This document shows, one piece after another, positions 27,157-35,502 of a stretch of DNA of 60,148 nucleotides. The position numbers were made by a program, and so were the translations under genes. The first letter of the stretch is position 1, and the number at the start of each line of letters is the position of its first letter. The notes beneath the pieces are model-generated. The model saw nothing but the letters and a program-made list of their open reading frames with translations, was not told the origin of the DNA and searched no databases. This DNA comes from Pirellulaceae bacterium (GTDB lineage Bacteria > Planctomycetota > Planctomycetia > Pirellulales > Pirellulaceae): assembly GCA_028280445.1 (NCBI GenBank), contig JANQLU010000092.1:1-60148 (forward strand). Reading direction: 5' to 3'.

Positions 27157-30129
27157 ATGACGTCCAACATTTGGCAACAGTTACAAGTCAGTAAAATCCT
27201 GCCCGATGATGCGATTCCTTCGCTGGCAGTGCAGTTTCAGAACTCTCAGCCCGACAACCACGGCCCCGCCGCCATCACCGATTGGTTAGTCAATCAGCGA
27301 GTGATCTCAAAATTCCAAGGTCGAATTTTGCGAAGTGGCTTTGGTGAACGTTTACGGTATGGAAATTACACCATCCTTGATCGGTTGGGCAGTAGCGGAA
27401 ATTGGGCGATTTTTCGTGCGATCCACGCCCCCAGCAAACACAAAGTGATGTTGTTGTTTCAGTCCGGCGAAGGCGATGGTGCGTTGGAACAATGGAACCG
27501 GATGGCCGCCGAGGCCGAGCGCTGGAAAGAGCTGGACGACCCGGCCATCGTCCCAATTCTCGACATCGTCACCTTGAGCGAATATCGCATGATCGTGTTC
27601 GACGATTTGAGTGGCAGTTTGCTGGTCGACAAAATTCCGGATCGGACAAAATTGTCTGCGGATCGCAGTGCGAGGACAGCGATCCAGATTGCCGACGTTG
27701 TCGAGAAACTTCATGATCAGGGCGTGATCCACGGCGCTATCGACTACGATTCGATTCTGCTGGATACCAATGGAGCTGCCCGACTGTTGCCGCCCATGTT
27801 GGCCGGTAAATTCATCGCCGTTGCCGACCAACAGCAGGCTGACGAACCGACATCGAATCAAAATGGCAAAACGAAAGACAAGAAAGACAAAAAAGATAAG
27901 GCGCCCAAGAAGCCGGAAGTCGCGGATACTAAAAACTACTTGCCAACGATGTCGCCAGAAGTCAGCGCTGATCGCGAACTTCGCGTGAAAGCTTCCGATG
28001 CATATTCGCTGGGGATCGTACTTCATCGCATCTTGTCGGGCAAACCACCGCGTCGCTCGTCAAAAAATGGATTCGAGTTGGCGGATGCGGGCAAAGCGGA
28101 GTATCCGCCAAAGTTCAACGATTTGATCAAAAAAATGATTGTTGCAGATCCGGTGGAGCGGCTTGCGGATTTTGACAAGATCAAATCGAAGCTTCAGACG
28201 CTCAACCCGAAGCCCGACAAATCACTGCCCGAATATGCCGATGAATCCAAAGAAACATTTGGCAGTTTTCGAGAATGGATGTCGAATTGGAATCCCGAAG
28301 AAGGTCGAGAGGGAGAATCCGTTAACATCCAGGTCGAGGAACCCGAACCGAAATCCGATGCCATCCAACTCGCTGAGCGACCAAATTCGGATACTGAGGC
28401 AACGGCTCAAACGAAGTCGAAAATTGCCAGACACAAACGTCAACAATGGTTGATTGCCAGCGGTGTTTCCGCGGCATTGCTCGGATTGATTACTGTTTTT
28501 CTGATCATTGGCTACAAACTCGGCAGAACTGATATCGCTTTTCAAAAACGGATTGAAAACGAAATCAAGCAGGAAAATAAAAAGAAAGAAAATGCCAACA
28601 AAGTGATCGTTGGGAGCACGGCCCCCAAAAAACAATTGGTCGATCCGTCATTGGCGTACCAACAGGAAATTGTCGAAGACAACGGCGAAACGCTTTGGCA
28701 ATCGCCGACGGCTGGATTGCCGATTAATTTTCAGCTCGTACCCCCCTCCCCTCGCCTGATTTTTTCCGCGCGTCTGAAGAGTTTGACCGCCAACGAAGAA
28801 GGCAAATTGTTGATTCAATCGACCGGGGCGGATTTGGCCCAGTGGATCGACAATTTGGGACAGCTATGCGGGTGTACTGCCAGCGAGATTGAACATTTCA
28901 TCGTGTCATTGCACAGCGACGGTGCGGATTACCGACCTTGCTATGTCGTGCGATTTGCCGAACCGATGTTGGAGTCGAAATTGATTGCCCGCTGGCAGGA
29001 TGCCGTTCTCAAATCGACCAGCAACGGAGATTCCTACTACGAAAAAAACGGCAACGTATTTTTCTATAAAACTCCCAAAGGCGACGAAAAACGAGTGGAT
29101 GCATTTGTCTTTGGCCCACAGAAACATCTACAACCCGTGCTGGACGCTGGAGGCATAACCCGTCTGGACGGCACGATGGGGGCGTTGGCGAAAACAACAG
29201 ATCGCAATCGTCATTTGAGTGTGTTGTTTTTGCGGAGTGCGTTGTTTAGCGAAGAAGGCCAGCGGTTGATGTCGGGGCCTTGGTCAAAACTCAATCGAGC
29301 TTTGGCGATTAACATGGACGATCGTATTCAGGGTGTACGCTTGGGAGCGCATCTGGATCGCGGTTTTTATTGGGAAATGACTTTCGAGCGCAATGTTGAT
29401 TTGAAAGCGAACGACCTCAAAGATTTGGTGAACAAACGATTCCTGGCAGCAACGATCGAAGCTGAACGCAGTCTGTTGAATCTCGGCGGACATCCTTATT
29501 GGAATAACATTCGCGCCAGATTCGATGACATGATCAAAGAGACCTATAAACAAACGCGCGTTGGTATCGAGAACAACCAGGTCATCGTCAATTGCTGGCT
29601 GCCGCCCATGGCCGCCCACAATATCGTAGCGGCGACCGAAGTTGTTTTAACGGCGATGCCCGCAACCGGTATTGCACCGTCGACCGGATCATCGACGACA
29701 ACTTCCGGGCCCAAGACCATTGACGAACTGTTGGCTACCAAGCGGGATCTCGTCGACGCCAACCCGCCAGATTTAAATGTCTTGTTAGAAAATTTCAAAA
29801 ATGAAATCCTGGGTGACCATCCCAAGCTGCCGTTTGAGTTTGATATCGTCGTCAATGGAACGGATTTGGGAGTCGAAGGGATTACCCGAAACCAACGTCC
29901 GTCTGCCTTGAATCTCAAGCAAATGTCGATTGCCGAAATTTTGACGCAAATCATGTTTTTGGCGAATCCTGACAAAAACGCAACGAGCCCCAAAGATGTC
30001 CTGTGTAAACTGGTCTGGGTCGTCAAACCAGATACGGAAAATCCAAAACGAAAGGTGATCGAAATCACAACCCGAAAAGCGGCTGCGGCGAAGAATTACC
30101 CGTTGCCCGCCGCTTTCAAATCCGAATAG
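27157..30129 (+). CDS. Receptor-type Ser/Thr pseudokinase with large extracytoplasmic domain
   Basis: A 990-residue protein. Residues about 65-355 follow the bacterial Hanks-kinase fold (ILDRLGSSGNWAIFRAIH glycine loop, AYSLGIVLHRILSG alpha-F region). Every catalytic residue is replaced: the VAIK lysine (KVMLLFQ), the HRD aspartate and asparagine (HGAIDYDSIL), and the DFG (ARLLPPML). It should not transfer phosphate. A Lys-rich insert (about 235-255) interrupts the activation segment. A single transmembrane helix lies near 428-452, followed by about 535 residues outside the cytoplasm with no family recognised. The N-terminal helix with ITDWLVNQRVISKFQ is the usual lead-in of planctomycete kinases. 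It is followed by two envelope proteins on the same strand. The first 269 bases upstream hold only a weak hairpin near 27100. Confidence 0.85.
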   Translation: MTSNIWQQLQVSKILPDDAIPSLAVQFQNSQPDNHGPAAITDWLVNQRVISKFQGRILRSGFGERLRYGNYTILDRLGSSGNWAIFRAIHAPSKHKVMLLFQSGEGDGALEQWNRMAAEAERWKELDDPAIVPILDIVTLSEYRMIVFDDLSGSLLVDKIPDRTKLSADRSARTAIQIADVVEKLHDQGVIHGAIDYDSILLDTNGAARLLPPMLAGKFIAVADQQQADEPTSNQNGKTKDKKDKKDKAPKKPEVADTKNYLPTMSPEVSADRELRVKASDAYSLGIVLHRILSGKPPRRSSKNGFELADAGKAEYPPKFNDLIKKMIVADPVERLADFDKIKSKLQTLNPKPDKSLPEYADESKETFGSFREWMSNWNPEEGREGESVNIQVEEPEPKSDAIQLAERPNSDTEATAQTKSKIARHKRQQWLIASGVSAALLGLITVFLIIGYKLGRTDIAFQKRIENEIKQENKKKENANKVIVGSTAPKKQLVDPSLAYQQEIVEDNGETLWQSPTAGLPINFQLVPPSPRLIFSARLKSLTANEEGKLLIQSTGADLAQWIDNLGQLCGCTASEIEHFIVSLHSDGADYRPCYVVRFAEPMLESKLIARWQDAVLKSTSNGDSYYEKNGNVFFYKTPKGDEKRVDAFVFGPQKHLQPVLDAGGITRLDGTMGALAKTTDRNRHLSVLFLRSALFSEEGQRLMSGPWSKLNRALAINMDDRIQGVRLGAHLDRGFYWEMTFERNVDLKANDLKDLVNKRFLAATIEAERSLLNLGGHPYWNNIRARFDDMIKETYKQTRVGIENNQVIVNCWLPPMAAHNIVAATEVVLTAMPATGIAPSTGSSTTTSGPKTIDELLATKRDLVDANPPDLNVLLENFKNEILGDHPKLPFEFDIVVNGTDLGVEGITRNQRPSALNLKQMSIAEILTQIMFLANPDKNATSPKDVLCKLVWVVKPDTENPKRKVIEITTRKAAAAKNYPLPAAFKSE

Positions 30130-30307
30130 TCTCAAAACCAATTCCACCACTTCCACCGAACTAAAAACCAGCGATTCAATCGGAATAACCAACATCTGTT
30201 GCTAATTCCGATAAATAAATGGCGATCGGAACACCAGGAGCCCACCGAACGTCAAATGAACGCTAAACTATCTGTTCAGGGACGCCCAACTGATCGGCCT
30301 AGAAATC

Positions 30308-32356
30308 GTGGAAAAAAAAGTAAAACCTGAGTTGTTTTCGATTCATTGCGATACTTGCGCATCAAAGCTGAAAGTGCGTAACCGATCTGCAGTCGGCCAA
30401 ATTCTCAGCTGTCCCAAATGCGGCAGTATGATCAAAGTCGACCCTCCCGAAGGCTGGGTTCCGCCGGAGTCCGCCAGCCAGGTTGTCGATGAATCCGATT
30501 TGACCGAATTGAGATCGGCCAACGAAGCTCCCGTGGCAACCAAGACTCAAGCGGCGGTCAAACCGCAGCGGCAAATTGTTGTCGGTAAAAGCAACAAGCA
30601 ACCTCTCAAATCTCCGGACATTAAAACCAAAGCTGATCAACCTGTTTTACCGGATAATTCTTGGACGAATCAGGCTGCCAAAAACAAACAAAAAATTGTG
30701 CTGATGATTTGTACGGCAGCCGGTGTATTAATTTTGGCGCTGTCACTGATCGGTTTTTTGGTGGTACGAAACTCCAAAAACAATACGAAGTCCAGTGGCA
30801 AGGTCGCGGAAACGGATACTAACAACGACAAATTGAAAGTCAAAGCAGATACTGACAAAGCAAATAAAACCGAAAGCGACAAATCAAATCCGGACAAAGG
30901 TAAAAAAGTAGCTGACAAAAAATCGGACAAGTCTCCGGCAAAATCAGACAGCAACAAAAAACCGGTCATTTCGGATTCGGGCAAAGGAAAAGGCGGCGGG
31001 GACAAAGCCAAAGACAAAAAAGGAAATGGGAATCCGCTGGTTGTCGACGGCGGAAAAATGGGCTCGAAAAAATCCACCAAAGCGAAAACCAATGCGAAAG
31101 TTGAACCGGTAAACGCTGAAATCCAAAAAAACAAAACTGGATTACTCGACAAACTTGGAAAACATGGCGCACTATTTCGAAATCAAAGTACGGCGCCTGA
31201 TTTGCGAGCCGACACCAATGTGATCGACCATGAAGAGACAATCGGTATCGGGAATATCTATATCCCAAAACCGGTCGGCAAGGCGCCTAAAATCGACGTC
31301 TATCTCAAATCAAAAATACCGGAAATCGAATTGCCCGAAATGCCACTGCCCCAGTTTTTGCGCGTCGTTTCCCGGTTGTCGAATATTCCTATTAAATTGG
31401 ATGTCGATTCGTTTCAATACAAATCGGTGGGTTTCAAAACCGTTGTCAAATATTCCGGGAAAGACACGAACTATGGCGAGATTCTCAATCAAACGATCGA
31501 GCCATTGGGATTGGAAGTCGTCAAACAGGAATGGGGTTTGATCGTTCGACCAACGGAACTGGACAACGTCATCGAGCGACAATACGAAATTTATGAAATT
31601 CCTGACGCCGATGACAAGCAATACGACGGCGTGATCAATTTTTTGAAAAACCAATTTGTCCCAAATTCTTGGCTCGAAAAAGGCGGTCCGGGCCAGGTGA
31701 AACGGGAAGGCCGAAAGTTCACGATCGAACATACGGCCAAAGTGCATTTCTTTATCAACCAGTACTTCACCAAACTCAACGCGGCCAACGAAGTCAAACT
31801 TGGCAAAAAAAAACTGGAAGATGCAAAAACACTGATATCCAATTGGCAATCGATCTCCAAGGCCATGTCGGCAACGTCGGAGTTGCGAATCATCGTCAAC
31901 AAACCCATACAGGATGTTTTTTCGAAAGTCGAAGCGGAAACAGGTTTGACGATTCTGATCGATTGGTCTTCGCTGGTCGACGAAGGGTGGAAGTTGAATA
32001 CGGAGATCCCTTGGGAAGGAAAAGGGCAATCGGTTCAAAAGACATTGGCTGCAACACTGCGTTCGATGAAATTGGGAATGCGTGTTGTCGATTCAAAAAC
32101 GATTCAAATTTTGTCGCGCAAACTGGTCAATGACGTACTGACTTTCGAGGTTTATTCTTACCACAAAGTGCTTGAGAAAATGCCTCGAGAATTGTTTAAG
32201 TCCAGGGTCAGTGGAGCGTTTAGCGATCAAATTGTTGTTAGAAGGGGCATGTACGCCTACTTTGACGATTCGTCCGATTCCATTATCGCAATTCTGCCTC
32301 AACCCTTGCATCGTCGCCTGGAAAAAATTATCGAAATCATGAGTAACGAAAAATGA
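30308..32356 (+). CDS. Zinc-ribbon membrane protein with two STN/secretin-N-like domains
   Basis: A 682-residue protein. Residues 14-38 form a four-cysteine zinc ribbon (C14-x2-C17 and C35-x2-C38) facing the cytoplasm. A transmembrane helix lies near 130-152, followed by a very Lys/Ser/Asp-rich linker (about 155-270). Two domains outside resemble the STN/secretin N-terminal fold: about 335-415 (LPEMPLPQFLRVVSRLSNIP with IKLDVDSF, GEILNQTIEPLGL) and about 525-600 (NKPIQDVFSKVEAETGLTIL). The start is GTG at 30308, with no closer alternative before the zinc ribbon. It is 178 bases after the pseudokinase, and its stop overlaps the DUF6265 gene. A role in envelope assembly or signalling is inferred from architecture only. 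Confidence 0.75.
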   Translation: MEKKVKPELFSIHCDTCASKLKVRNRSAVGQILSCPKCGSMIKVDPPEGWVPPESASQVVDESDLTELRSANEAPVATKTQAAVKPQRQIVVGKSNKQPLKSPDIKTKADQPVLPDNSWTNQAAKNKQKIVLMICTAAGVLILALSLIGFLVVRNSKNNTKSSGKVAETDTNNDKLKVKADTDKANKTESDKSNPDKGKKVADKKSDKSPAKSDSNKKPVISDSGKGKGGGDKAKDKKGNGNPLVVDGGKMGSKKSTKAKTNAKVEPVNAEIQKNKTGLLDKLGKHGALFRNQSTAPDLRADTNVIDHEETIGIGNIYIPKPVGKAPKIDVYLKSKIPEIELPEMPLPQFLRVVSRLSNIPIKLDVDSFQYKSVGFKTVVKYSGKDTNYGEILNQTIEPLGLEVVKQEWGLIVRPTELDNVIERQYEIYEIPDADDKQYDGVINFLKNQFVPNSWLEKGGPGQVKREGRKFTIEHTAKVHFFINQYFTKLNAANEVKLGKKKLEDAKTLISNWQSISKAMSATSELRIIVNKPIQDVFSKVEAETGLTILIDWSSLVDEGWKLNTEIPWEGKGQSVQKTLAATLRSMKLGMRVVDSKTIQILSRKLVNDVLTFEVYSYHKVLEKMPRELFKSRVSGAFSDQIVVRRGMYAYFDDSSDSIIAILPQPLHRRLEKIIEIMSNEK

Positions 32357-32850
32357 AATTGCCGCGGTTGTTGATTCCGGCTTGCCTGGTCGCCTGTGTT
32401 TTAGTTTTATTGCCGACTGCTCATTTGGCGGCTCAAGAAAAATCATCGACATCGATCAATGACCTGGCTTGGATCGCCGGACATTGGCAAGGCGAAGGAT
32501 TGGGCGGCAAATTCGAAGAGACCTGGAACAAGCCGTTTGGCGGCGAAATGATCGGCATGTTCAAATTGGTCAAAGATGGCAAGGTGGTTTTCTATGAAAT
32601 CCTGACCATCGTTCCCAAAGATAAATCGTTTGTGTTGCGGCTCAAGCATTTCAACAGCAAACTTGAGGGCTGGGAAGAAAAAGACAAATCCGTCGAATTT
32701 CCTTTTGTGAGTGCGTCGAAAACCGAAATTAAATTCAATGGTTTGACGTTCAAAAAGATTAGCGATGACCAAATGCAAATCGTGGTCCGCACCCAACGCG
32801 GCGACAAGATTAGCGAATTGAAATTCGTCTGCAAACGCGTCAAGAGCTGA
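32353..32850 (+). CDS. Exported DUF6265-type lipocalin-like protein
   Basis: A 165-residue protein with a signal peptide (residues 1-26, LIPACLVACVLVLLPTAHLA then AQ). The mature part carries the DUF6265 pattern: DLAWIAGHWQGEGLGGKFEE, then PFGGEMIGMFKLVKDGKVVF and FVLRLKHFN. The fold is expected to be a small beta-barrel that may bind a hydrophobic ligand; the biochemical role is unknown. It starts at an ATGA overlap with the preceding gene, so all three genes from 27157 onward may form one unit. A 10-bp hairpin follows its stop. Confidence 0.8.
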   Translation: MKLPRLLIPACLVACVLVLLPTAHLAAQEKSSTSINDLAWIAGHWQGEGLGGKFEETWNKPFGGEMIGMFKLVKDGKVVFYEILTIVPKDKSFVLRLKHFNSKLEGWEEKDKSVEFPFVSASKTEIKFNGLTFKKISDDQMQIVVRTQRGDKISELKFVCKRVKS

Positions 32851-32904
32851 AGAATTACACCTGACCAGTTTAGCTGATTGTTTTGGTCAATTGATCTTTC
32901 AATG

Positions 32905-32931
32905 TGACAGGATGACAGCGCCATCCTGTCA
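32905..32931. terminator. Hairpin between convergent genes
   Basis: A perfect 10-bp stem (TGACAGGATG with CATCCTGTCA) and 7-base loop lie between the DUF6265 stop and the stop of the DinB-like gene on the other strand. No T-run follows on either side, so termination is likely but not certain. Confidence 0.45.
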
Positions 32932-33001
32932 ATCATGTTCATTCTGTCTTCTACATCTTTTCGATTAGTATCCCACCACGAACATGATTTAGAAAAATGT
33001 T

Positions 33002-33520
33002 CTAAACGGATGAATACTCATACGTGCCCATCACGATCGGCTGATAATCTGGCAAGATTTGTCGAACGTGATGTTCCAGGTGTCCGATATAGTCTTTGAT
33101 AAAATACTCCAGGGTTGCCGAATCGTGTTCTGGAATCGGTTTCCAGGCGATGCGATGCAGACGGTGATTGACGCGCGGCCGCGTTAACACATCGTCAGCA
33201 ATTTGAGAAATCAAATTTGCGATCAAGTGATTGTAGGATGCCCAAAATTCGACAATGCGTTGCCAGTTGCCATCCAAGTAATTTTGCAGGCGAACCCAAG
33301 ATTCCTGATCGTATCCGTCAAAAATGAGTTCATCGGTCGATTGTGCCATGACAAACCGACGGTGGTTATTACAAGCGGAATCAATCAAGTGCCCCAGGAT
33401 TTCGATTTTTGCCCACCGGTTGGGATCCGGTTTCTGCTTGACCGTTGATTCGTCCAGTTGTCTGAGTTGAGGCGTGACAAGTTCAATAATCGAAGCAAGG
33501 GTTTGGTGTAGTTGGTTCAT
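33002..33520 (-). CDS. DinB-superfamily protein
   Basis: A 172-residue four-helix-bundle protein. Conserved histidines that would bind a metal are present: LGHLIDSACNNHRRF near residue 40 and YIGHLEHHVRQIL near the C-terminus. The DinB/DUF664 superfamily includes thiol-dependent transferases (for example bacillithiol or mycothiol S-transferases) and many proteins without known substrates. The ATG at 33520 is chosen over an upstream in-frame start at 33607 because the extension overlaps the divergent ZIP gene and has no domain character. The two genes diverge, with starts 79 bases apart. Confidence 0.85.
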   Translation of the reverse strand: MNQLHQTLASIIELVTPQLRQLDESTVKQKPDPNRWAKIEILGHLIDSACNNHRRFVMAQSTDELIFDGYDQESWVRLQNYLDGNWQRIVEFWASYNHLIANLISQIADDVLTRPRVNHRLHRIAWKPIPEHDSATLEYFIKDYIGHLEHHVRQILPDYQPIVMGTYEYSSV

Positions 33521-33598
33521 GTTCGTTCCAAATTGCAATTTCGCGCCATTGTAGCAACAATCATGACGTTGATCACGGTGCGCCGCGTGGAGGCGGTT

Positions 33599-34309
33599 AT
33601 GGAACACGTTCTAAAAATCGTTGGGCTGACGCTGATGGCTGGATTGGCCATGCCGGCTGGAGCGCTGGTCGGCTGCGCGGAAAATATTCGATCGGATTGG
33701 TTGAAGACCGAGTTTCGCCATTCGGTCATGGCATTTGGCGGCGGAGCGTTGCTGTCGGCGATCGCTTTGGTGCTGGTTCCCGAAGGCGCCGAGGTCCTGA
33801 ATCTGTTGTCAATCGCTGGTTGTTTTGCGGGCGGCGGCCTGGCATTCATGATTTTAGATATCGTTTTGGATCTCATCAAAAGTCCCGCCGGCCAATTAGT
33901 TGCGATGTTGTCGGATTTTATTCCTGAAGCGTTAGCTTTAGGTGCCGCTTGTGCCGCCGGCAGCAAAACGGTCGTGCTGTTGGCGATATTGATGGCATTG
34001 CAAAATATGCCCGAAGGGTTCAACGCATATCGCGAGTTGCGTGAATCGTCCACTTTTAAACCAGCGACCATTGTGCTGGCTTTTGTGGCAATGGCGATGT
34101 TTGGACCCGTTTCCGGCTTGGTCGGATTTTTCTGGTTGGCACACTATCCCACGTTGGTTGCCGGGATCATGTTGTTCGCAGCCGGAGGAATTTTGTATTT
34201 GATTTTCCAGGATATTGCACCTCAAGCCGCGATTGAAAAACGTTGGGGACCAAGTTTCGCTGCCGTCCTTGGGTTTTTGTTGGGGTTGATTGGCCAGCAA
34301 TTGACGTAA
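33599..34309 (+). CDS. ZIP-family divalent metal transporter
   Basis: A 236-residue inner-membrane protein with about eight hydrophobic helices. The ZIP metal-site pattern is visible: helix 4 with DFIPEALALGAACA and helix 5 with LMALQNMPEGFNAYRE, where the N, P, E/G-rich signature binds zinc or iron. A short loop lies between helices 3 and 4. The ATG at 33599 has GGAGG 5 bases upstream, better than the open frame that begins at 33512. Divergent from the DinB-like gene. Two REPIN-type repeats follow directly after the stop. Confidence 0.85.
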   Translation: MEHVLKIVGLTLMAGLAMPAGALVGCAENIRSDWLKTEFRHSVMAFGGGALLSAIALVLVPEGAEVLNLLSIAGCFAGGGLAFMILDIVLDLIKSPAGQLVAMLSDFIPEALALGAACAAGSKTVVLLAILMALQNMPEGFNAYRELRESSTFKPATIVLAFVAMAMFGPVSGLVGFFWLAHYPTLVAGIMLFAAGGILYLIFQDIAPQAAIEKRWGPSFAAVLGFLLGLIGQQLT

Positions 34310-34317
34310 CGCCGCTC

Positions 34318-34428
34318 GGGTGCCACTGGCCCCAGCCAGTGATTGTACATTGACCAACGATTTTTTCGGTCAATCGAAATGCTTAACAACCGCTATTCGA
34401 CCGGGCACTGGCAGAGCCAGTGGCACCC
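34318..34428. repeat. REPIN, family B copy 1
   Basis: Two inverted REP arms (34318-34341, beginning GGGTGCCACTGGC, and 34406-34428, ending in its complement), each of which also folds on itself (CACTGGC/GCCAGTG), flank a 64-base centre. A second copy lies 28 bases further on. Confidence 0.9.
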
Positions 34429-34456
34429 AAAATGAGAGTGGCTCGACCGCGCGGCA

Positions 34457-34564
34457 GGGTGCCACTGGCTCCGCCAGTGATTGCACATAAACTCCGTTTT
34501 TTCGTTTGACTGAAGAACCAAACAACACGATTCGACCAGAACACTGGCGGAGCCAGTGGCACCC
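34457..34564. repeat. REPIN, family B copy 2
   Basis: Same structure as the element before it: arms 34457-34479 and 34542-34564, with a 62-base centre. The two copies share arms and the ATTG-N-ACAT bases after the left arm, but the centres have diverged, which suggests separate insertions or an old duplication. Confidence 0.9.
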
Positions 34565-34593
34565 TTACGACCAATGAACTCGACCATTCGGCA

Positions 34594-35136
34594 TCAACTG
34601 ATTCCCGGAAGACCATCCAGACTTTTGGAATTTTTCGTGCGCCCGTATTCAACTACGGCATCTGCGTCTTTTGCTTTTGCCCATCGAACGAGTTGGTCGC
34701 GTTGGTCGACATATTCGTACAACGGTACGCCAAATCCACAAGAATCAGAAATGCGATGACATTCGACTCGAATTATTGACCTGACATGCGGCGGTTGTGG
34801 GAATCGAGAAAGCAATGAATCAAACTCGGGATGCCCCGGTTCAATTGCCTCGCCACGACCGTGAAAGCGCAAGATTTTGGGCGCACCTTGGAATGCGCAA
34901 AACATGATCACAATCCGCCCGTTTTCTTTGAGGTGGGCCAGCGTTTCGACACCGCTGCCATAATAATCGAGATAGGCGACTGTCGTTTCTCCGAGAATTC
35001 TGAAAGTATCGAGGCCTTTGGGCGAAAGATTGATGTGTCCGTCGCTGGCCAACGGGGCGGAGCCGACAAAAAACATTTTTTGGTTTTCAATAAAAGTTTT
35101 TAGTTTTTCGTCAATGACGTCAAATACTTTGCCCAT
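34594..35136 (-). CDS. Pyridoxamine 5'-phosphate oxidase-like flavoprotein
   Basis: A 180-residue protein of the PNPOx-like split-barrel fold that binds FMN or a related flavin. Recognisable segments are the strand pair FFVGSAPLASDGHINLSPKG, the cofactor-contact VAYLDYYGSGVETLAHLKEN and IVIMFCAFQGAPKILRFHGR. This small subgroup is widespread in bacteria and is usually annotated as a general stress or unknown-function flavoprotein; it is not the biosynthetic PdxH. It reads leftward into the REPIN pair. A degraded leucine-rich-repeat gene lies just upstream. Confidence 0.85.
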   Translation of the reverse strand: MGKVFDVIDEKLKTFIENQKMFFVGSAPLASDGHINLSPKGLDTFRILGETTVAYLDYYGSGVETLAHLKENGRIVIMFCAFQGAPKILRFHGRGEAIEPGHPEFDSLLSRFPQPPHVRSIIRVECHRISDSCGFGVPLYEYVDQRDQLVRWAKAKDADAVVEYGRTKNSKSLDGLPGIS

Positions 35137-35161
35137 AAACCTGATCTGTGTAAAGTTGCGT

Positions 35162-35411
35162 TCAACGAAAGTTCAAAAATTGTCGGGCGCTGATCGAAGA
35201 CTCCAATTTGGGATATTGATCGACGATTGACAGATGCTCATCGCCAATGCCTTCGCCCCACAAGTCTAATTCTCGAAGGTTCACCAGCGCCGTCAATGGT
35301 CATCCAGTCGGCGTTCATTTGTTCGTGACACAAACTGAGCTGTCTCAGGGTTGGCAGTTGCGAGATGGCAACCAGCATTTTTTTCTTGGATTTGCTGTTG
35401 TTGTCGAATCC
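35162..35411 (-). pseudogene. Leucine-rich-repeat gene remnant with a frameshift
   Basis: On the minus strand one frame reads LVAISQLPTLRQLSLCHEQM up to about 35300, and the adjacent frame continues with LTALVNLRELDLWGEGIGDE and then reaches a stop at 35162. Together they form two to three units of the LxxLxxLxL repeat, so a single-base shift near 35298 broke the frame. No start or intact N-terminus is visible upstream. It explains most of the 366-base gap between the PNPOx-like gene and the peroxiredoxin-like gene. Confidence 0.6.
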
Positions 35412-35502
35412 AGCATGGTCGGGTACCCATGCATGCCTCGCCTAAGATAAACTGCAACTGGGCAATATTTTTAATTTATTTCAAAACAGGATTCAGCTAC
35501 CC

